Shown piece after piece: positions 7,413 through 10,951 of a stretch of 10,951 bases of DNA. Every line of letters starts with the position of its first letter. The first letter of the stretch is position 1. Under the pieces are notes generated by a model that was not told the origin of the DNA, did not search any database, and worked only from the letters and a program-made list of their open reading frames with translations. The DNA lies in assembly GCA_017963715.1 (NCBI GenBank), contig JAGCTK010000069.1:1-10951 (forward strand), read 5' to 3'. A program made the translations under genes and the position numbers. This DNA is from Alphaproteobacteria bacterium (GTDB lineage: Bacteria; Pseudomonadota; Alphaproteobacteria; RF32; CAG-239).

Positions 7413-7952
7413 ATGAAGCGCTTTTATTTATTTTTTGTGACTTGTCTTTGTCTTGCGGCCTGTGCACACGAGCAAAAGCAGACCTTTGTCCCTGCCATTA
7501 TCCATCAGGTCAAACAAGAGGCGCCCGTTGTTGCACCGTCACGCCCTGCAAACATTATCGGTGCAATTGAGCCGTTTTATATTCTGCCGATGAAATCGGC
7601 GTTTTATGCCAGGGTTGACACGGGCGCGATGACATCGTCGATTGATGTCGAAAATCTTTCTCGTTTCGAGCGGGACGGCGAAAAATGGGTGTCATTTGAT
7701 GTTGTCAACAATCGTTCAAACGAAACATATCATTTTGAAAAGCCGCTTCTCAAAAGGGTCAAAATCAAACGTATCGGTCAAGAAGAACATCGCCTCAAGG
7801 TGATGATGGACATCAAACTCGGCGGCACAAAAATCAAAACGCCGTTTACGCTCGCCGAACGTGCCGAATTTGAATATCAGGGTCTGCTCGGTCGCAGTGT
7901 TTTAACGGGCAGATATCTTGTCGACACCTCACTTGAATATACCTTAAAGTAA
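7413..7952 (+). CDS. Lipoprotein retropepsin-like protease (Zn_protease/RimB-like family)
   Basis: This 179-residue protein belongs to the retropepsin-like family often annotated 'ATP-dependent zinc protease'. Residues 1-17 form a lipoprotein signal with lipobox Leu-Ala-Ala-Cys17. Ala at +2 of the mature protein argues against Asp-type inner-membrane retention. After a proline-rich linker (about 30-46) comes NIIGAIEPFYILP, then the aspartyl-protease motif ARVDTGAMTSSI with Asp69-Thr-Gly-Ala. The C-terminal family signature GLLGRSVLTGRYLVDTS (157-173) follows. Like retropepsins, it would need to dimerise to complete an active site. The ATG at 7413 is preferred to the TTG directly before it at 7410; the ribosome site (TTTGAGA) is weak. 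The next gene starts 9 bp after its stop, so the two are in one operon. The family call is strong. The 'ATP-dependent' and 'zinc' names are inherited labels with no support in this sequence. Confidence 0.88.
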   Translation: MKRFYLFFVTCLCLAACAHEQKQTFVPAIIHQVKQEAPVVAPSRPANIIGAIEPFYILPMKSAFYARVDTGAMTSSIDVENLSRFERDGEKWVSFDVVNNRSNETYHFEKPLLKRVKIKRIGQEEHRLKVMMDIKLGGTKIKTPFTLAERAEFEYQGLLGRSVLTGRYLVDTSLEYTLK

Positions 7953-7961
7953 GGATAGCAG

Positions 7962-9494
7962 ATGAAAAAATTTTTTAATGTACGCCGGGTTTTAAGTATT
8001 TTTTTATTGCTGTCGATAGCATGGACGTTATATGCCGGCTGGTACAAAATGACATTTTGGGGATTTGATTTAAAATCCGATGCCACAACCGATGTTTTTA
8101 TGGTTGACGCACACATCACATTCAAGGCACACGGCAAACCGGTCAAGGTCGTATTATCTACCCCGCATGGTTATTCAAAATTCAAAATTTTAAATGAAAA
8201 GATTACGGCTAAAGGGTATCATGTCAAAAAAGACGAAAACACCGGCCGCATTACTTTGTCTTCGCCTAATCGCAACGGCGAACAAAACATTTATTATCGC
8301 CTGATGGTCTATGACACGGCCGATTCGCGCGGTAAAGTCCGACAGGAAGAAAAAATCACGATTCAAAAGCCGATTTTTGATGACGAGCAAATGATTGTCG
8401 TCGACAATATTTTTGAACAAGCGCAAAACATCGAGGGCAACGAAGTTCAACAACTGATATCGTTATTCAATCAAACACCTCTTGATGAAAATGTTCAAAC
8501 CCTTCTTCCCGTTAAGGCGACTCGCAAAATACGGGCCGAATTGCTGATTGATTTACTCGCCTTAAAAAATATTTCGGCGCGTTTGGTGCACGGTGTCCGT
8601 TTGATTGAGGGCAAAAAAGCCGCCATGGCCGATTTGATGCTCGAAGCCTATGACGGATATAAATGGCGTTTGTATGATTTGCAAACGGGGCATGAAGGCC
8701 TGCCCAAAAATTTCATGGTTTTTCAACGCGGCAATGTTTCGCTTTTAGATGTTGAGGGCGGTGTAAATTCAAAAATCAGATTTTCGGTTTTAAAATCCGT
8801 CACTTCCTCATTTGAAATGGCCGAACACCGTGCCAAACTTTCGTCAACCGACAAATTTTTCACCTCGTCGGTTTATGCACTGCCTCTTTGGGCGCAAAAC
8901 GTCTTAAAAACGCTGATGGTGTTTCCGCTCGGTATTTTGGTGGTTGTTTTGATGCGCAACGTTGTCGGCGTGCCGACCATGGGCACATTTACACCGATGC
9001 TGATTGCCATGTCGTTGATTGAAACGGGCTTTGTTCCCGGGCTGATTTGTTTTGTGTTGATCGTGGCCGTCGGCCTTATCTTAAGGCGTTTGCTTGCAAC
9101 GCTCAATTTATTACTGGTGCCGCGTATTGCCTCTGTTGTGATATTTGTTATTTTGATTATTCAGGTTTTGGCCGTTATCGGCTATCATGACAATATTGAT
9201 GTTGCGATGTCGGCTCTCTTTTTCCCGATTATCATCACGGCGTGGATTATCGAGCGCTTATCCATTATCTACGAGGAAGAGGGTTTCAAAAACGCAATGA
9301 CAGAATCTTTTTATACGTTGCTCACCGCAATTGCCACTTATTTTGTGATTAAAAGTGATACGGTGCGCCACATCACCTTCGCGTTTAACGAAATTAACCT
9401 TGTCATTTTGTTTCTCGTGATGCTCCTTGGCACCTACACCGGCTATCGTTTGACCGAACTCAAGCGTTTTTACCCCCTGCTCAAGAGAAAATAG
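7962..9494 (+). CDS. Inactive transglutaminase-like domain fused to seven membrane helices
   Basis: This 510-residue inner-membrane protein has an N-terminal membrane anchor (about 8-27) and then an extracytoplasmic region to about residue 304. Within that region residues about 150-262 look like a transglutaminase fold (IRAELLIDLLALKNISARLVHGVRL, here split as IRAELLIDLLALKN and ISARLVHGVRL). The expected catalytic cysteine is absent, and the usual His-containing strand reads MADLMLEAYDG, so it should be inactive. From about 305 to 500 there are some seven hydrophobic helices, with the family-typical RNVVGVPTMGTFTPMLIA segment (332-349) between the first two. This architecture is known from a conserved operon with retropepsin-like and RimK-like genes, which are exactly its neighbours here. 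AAGGA overlaps the previous stop, and the stop TAG abuts the next ATG. The role is unknown; binding or handling of a peptide-like product outside the membrane is an inference. Confidence 0.88.
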   Translation: MKKFFNVRRVLSIFLLLSIAWTLYAGWYKMTFWGFDLKSDATTDVFMVDAHITFKAHGKPVKVVLSTPHGYSKFKILNEKITAKGYHVKKDENTGRITLSSPNRNGEQNIYYRLMVYDTADSRGKVRQEEKITIQKPIFDDEQMIVVDNIFEQAQNIEGNEVQQLISLFNQTPLDENVQTLLPVKATRKIRAELLIDLLALKNISARLVHGVRLIEGKKAAMADLMLEAYDGYKWRLYDLQTGHEGLPKNFMVFQRGNVSLLDVEGGVNSKIRFSVLKSVTSSFEMAEHRAKLSSTDKFFTSSVYALPLWAQNVLKTLMVFPLGILVVVLMRNVVGVPTMGTFTPMLIAMSLIETGFVPGLICFVLIVAVGLILRRLLATLNLLLVPRIASVVIFVILIIQVLAVIGYHDNIDVAMSALFFPIIITAWIIERLSIIYEEEGFKNAMTESFYTLLTAIATYFVIKSDTVRHITFAFNEINLVILFLVMLLGTYTGYRLTELKRFYPLLKRK

Positions 9495-10439
9495 ATGTTC
9501 GGCTTTTTCAAAATACCTCAACAATTAAAAGCCTTGGGCATTTTAGGGATGAATGCCCGCAATTATAATGTCATCTCAAAATACAACAAACGACGGCTTT
9601 ACCCTTTAGTTGATGATAAAGTCCAAACCAAAGAAATGGCCGTCAAAAACGGCATTAACACCACCCGTAAAATTGCCATTATCACTTATCAACACGAGGT
9701 CAAATCACTCAAGCAACTGGTTAAAGATTGGCCGGAATTTGTCATCAAACCGGCGCACGGCAGCGGCGGCAAAGGTGTTTTGGTTATCAAATCATGGAAG
9801 GATGATGCGTTTATCACCGCTTCCGAAAAAATATTGAGCTATACGCAGGTTTATCAGCATATTTCCAACATTTTAAGCGGTTTATACAGTTTGGGCGGGC
9901 AATATGATGTGGCTTTAATTGAAGAAATGGTGCACTTCAGTGATGTGTTTCAAAACTTCAGTTATCAAGGCGTGCCTGATGTGCGCATGATTATTTACAA
10001 GGGTTATCCGATTATGGCGATGATGCGCTTGGCAACCAAAGAATCAGGCGGTCGTGCCAATTTGCATCAAGGCGCCGTCGGTGTCGGCTTAGATGTCAAA
10101 ACGGGCCGCGCCTTGACGGCGGTTTTACACAACAAGCCGATTTTGCGCCACCCCGATACTAATGCTGATTTAACAAAACTTTGTGTGCCTTATTGGAAAG
10201 AGCACTTGCTGATTGCCGCCAAAGCCTATGAAATGACGGGCTTAGGTTATTTAGGCGCCGATATTGTGCTTGATAAAGACAAAGGTCCCATGATGCTCGA
10301 ACTCAACGCGCGCCCCGGCCTTTCCATCCAGATTGCCAATTCGGCCGGCCTTAAAAAAGTCATCAAAAAGGCCTTAAAAAATTATCCGGCCGGATTAAGT
10401 GCCGAGGCAAGGGTTGATTTTATCTTAAGCCAAAACTAA
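9495..10439 (+). CDS. RimK-like ATP-grasp ligase (alpha-L-glutamate ligase-related)
   Basis: This 314-residue protein has no signal peptide or membrane segment, so it is cytosolic or peripheral. It has the ATP-grasp layout: FVIKPAHGSGGKGVLVI with Lys85 and the glycine-rich loop (82-98), the LIEEMV adenine-contact strand (141-146), PDVRMIIYKGYPIMAMMRLA (161-180), and the metal-binding end GADIVLDKDKGPMMLELNARPG with Glu269 and Asn271. The family forms amide bonds by way of an acyl phosphate. Relatives such as RimK and glutathione-synthase-like enzymes attach amino acids to carboxylates, but the substrates of this branch are not established. The N-terminal ILGMNARNYNVISKYN stretch is typical of this RimK-related subgroup. 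The ATG directly follows the TAG of the membrane-protein gene, which suggests tight coupling. A 43-bp gap precedes the cyclophilin gene. I see no hairpin terminator, so that gene may be co-transcribed. Confidence 0.9.
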   Translation: MFGFFKIPQQLKALGILGMNARNYNVISKYNKRRLYPLVDDKVQTKEMAVKNGINTTRKIAIITYQHEVKSLKQLVKDWPEFVIKPAHGSGGKGVLVIKSWKDDAFITASEKILSYTQVYQHISNILSGLYSLGGQYDVALIEEMVHFSDVFQNFSYQGVPDVRMIIYKGYPIMAMMRLATKESGGRANLHQGAVGVGLDVKTGRALTAVLHNKPILRHPDTNADLTKLCVPYWKEHLLIAAKAYEMTGLGYLGADIVLDKDKGPMMLELNARPGLSIQIANSAGLKKVIKKALKNYPAGLSAEARVDFILSQN

Positions 10440-10470
10440 ATAAAACTCAGAATAACTTACCATCTGTTTT

Positions 10471-10476
10471 AAGGAG
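10471..10476 (+). promoter_or_regulatory. Ribosome binding site of the cyclophilin gene
   Basis: AAGGAG lies 6 bases before the ATG at 10483. It fixes the start upstream of the basic extension. The alternative in-frame ATG at 10573 has no properly spaced purine-rich site; the nearest GAGG is about 15 bases away. Confidence 0.8.
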
Positions 10477-10482
10477 AATACA

Positions 10483-10951
10483 ATGTCACAACTTTTGAAT
10501 AAATCCGAAACCAAAAATTTGGGCAAAACGGATACAAAATCTCTCGCGTCAAACGAGGCAAAAAAATTATCCATGAGCGAGACACGTGCAAAAAAAATCA
10601 AACATTCTTATCACGTCAAAGATGCCGAAAATGCACTTGTGCTCAAATTAAAAGACGGCGATGTCGTTATTGAAATGTTTGACGATGTCGCCCCCTCACA
10701 CGTCGCACGAATTAAGGAACTTGTCCGTCAAGGCTTTTACAACGGCCTCAAGTTTCATCGTGTGATTGACGGCTTTATGGCACAGACAGGTTGTCCTTTG
10801 GGCACGGGCACCGGCGGTTCGGGCAAAAAACTCAAAGCGGAATTCAACAAAAAGGAACACAAACGCGGCACGGTATCAATGGCCAGGGCGATGGATCCCG
10901 ATTCGGCGGATAGTCAATTTTTTATTTGCTTTGCCGATGCACCGTGGCTCA
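10483..10951 (+). CDS. ppiB: Cyclophilin-type peptidyl-prolyl cis-trans isomerase (3' partial)
   Basis: The first 156 codons are visible and the frame runs off the right edge. The cyclophilin domain begins about residue 50 (ALVLKLKDGDVVIEMFDDVAPSHV, here read as ALVLKLKDGD then VVIEMFDDVAPSHV). It carries the catalytic Arg93 and Gln101 in FHRVIDGFMAQTG, the GTGTGGSGKKLKAEF segment typical of alphaproteobacterial cyclophilins, and SQFFICF. The protein catalyses proline isomerisation during folding. Residues 1-48 are an unusual extension, rich in Lys, Ser, Thr and Glu. It has no hydrophobic core, so it is not a signal peptide, and a cytosolic PpiB-type role is more likely than a periplasmic PpiA-type role. 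Most bacterial PpiB proteins begin almost directly with the domain. It follows the ligase gene by 43 bp; whether it shares that transcript is unknown. Confidence 0.93.
   Translation, partial: MSQLLNKSETKNLGKTDTKSLASNEAKKLSMSETRAKKIKHSYHVKDAENALVLKLKDGDVVIEMFDDVAPSHVARIKELVRQGFYNGLKFHRVIDGFMAQTGCPLGTGTGGSGKKLKAEFNKKEHKRGTVSMARAMDPDSADSQFFICFADAPWL

Noticed and set aside
1..10951. CRISPR arrays, tRNA or rRNA genes, phage or transposase genes
   Set aside because: Read for on both strands; no spaced repeats, no cloverleaf or rRNA-like stretches, and no integrase or transposase motifs were seen.

Overview
The window most resembles a moderately AT-rich alphaproteobacterium. I infer this from the style of the FtsK motor, FtsQ, MurB and cyclophilin sequences and from a murB-ftsQ-ftsA order on one strand. 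No rRNA or other marker is present, so a finer placement is not possible. All genes show ordinary Shine-Dalgarno starts and tight spacing.

Layout. Positions 1-1916 (+ strand) hold the C-terminal part of the DNA translocase FtsK, cut by the left edge, followed 18 bp later by a small NUDT15-like Nudix hydrolase. Positions 1952-7184 (- strand, read right to left) hold a compact division and cell-wall operon, mraY-ftsW-murB-ftsQ-ftsA. Its genes are separated by -4 to 46 bp, with stop/start overlaps or SD sequences embedded in the preceding stop. This is a slimmed dcw cluster: murD, murG, murC, ddl and ftsZ, which usually sit among these genes, are absent here, as are murE, murF, ftsI and ftsL upstream. 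Positions 7185-7412 are an AT-rich divergent intergenic region that must carry the promoters for both flanking units.

Positions 7413-10439 (+ strand) hold a tight three-gene unit: a lipoprotein retropepsin-like protease (DTGA motif), a membrane protein joining a catalytically dead transglutaminase-like domain to about seven membrane helices, and a RimK-like ATP-grasp ligase. Positions 10483-10951 begin a cyclophilin-type peptidyl-prolyl isomerase, cut by the right edge, with an unusual basic N-terminal extension.

How it works together. MraY makes lipid I. MurB supplies the UDP-MurNAc step upstream of it. FtsW polymerises lipid II at the septum, FtsQ and FtsA assemble the divisome, and FtsK clears chromosomes from the septum. 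The three-gene unit is the least understood part. Its predicted topology is a cytosolic ligase, an inner-membrane protein with an extracytoplasmic domain, and an envelope lipoprotein protease. That suggests an amide- or peptide-bond modification made inside and sensed, moved or trimmed outside. Its substrate is not evident from the sequence. It is the best candidate here for an incompletely described system, although the gene set itself is a known conserved association.
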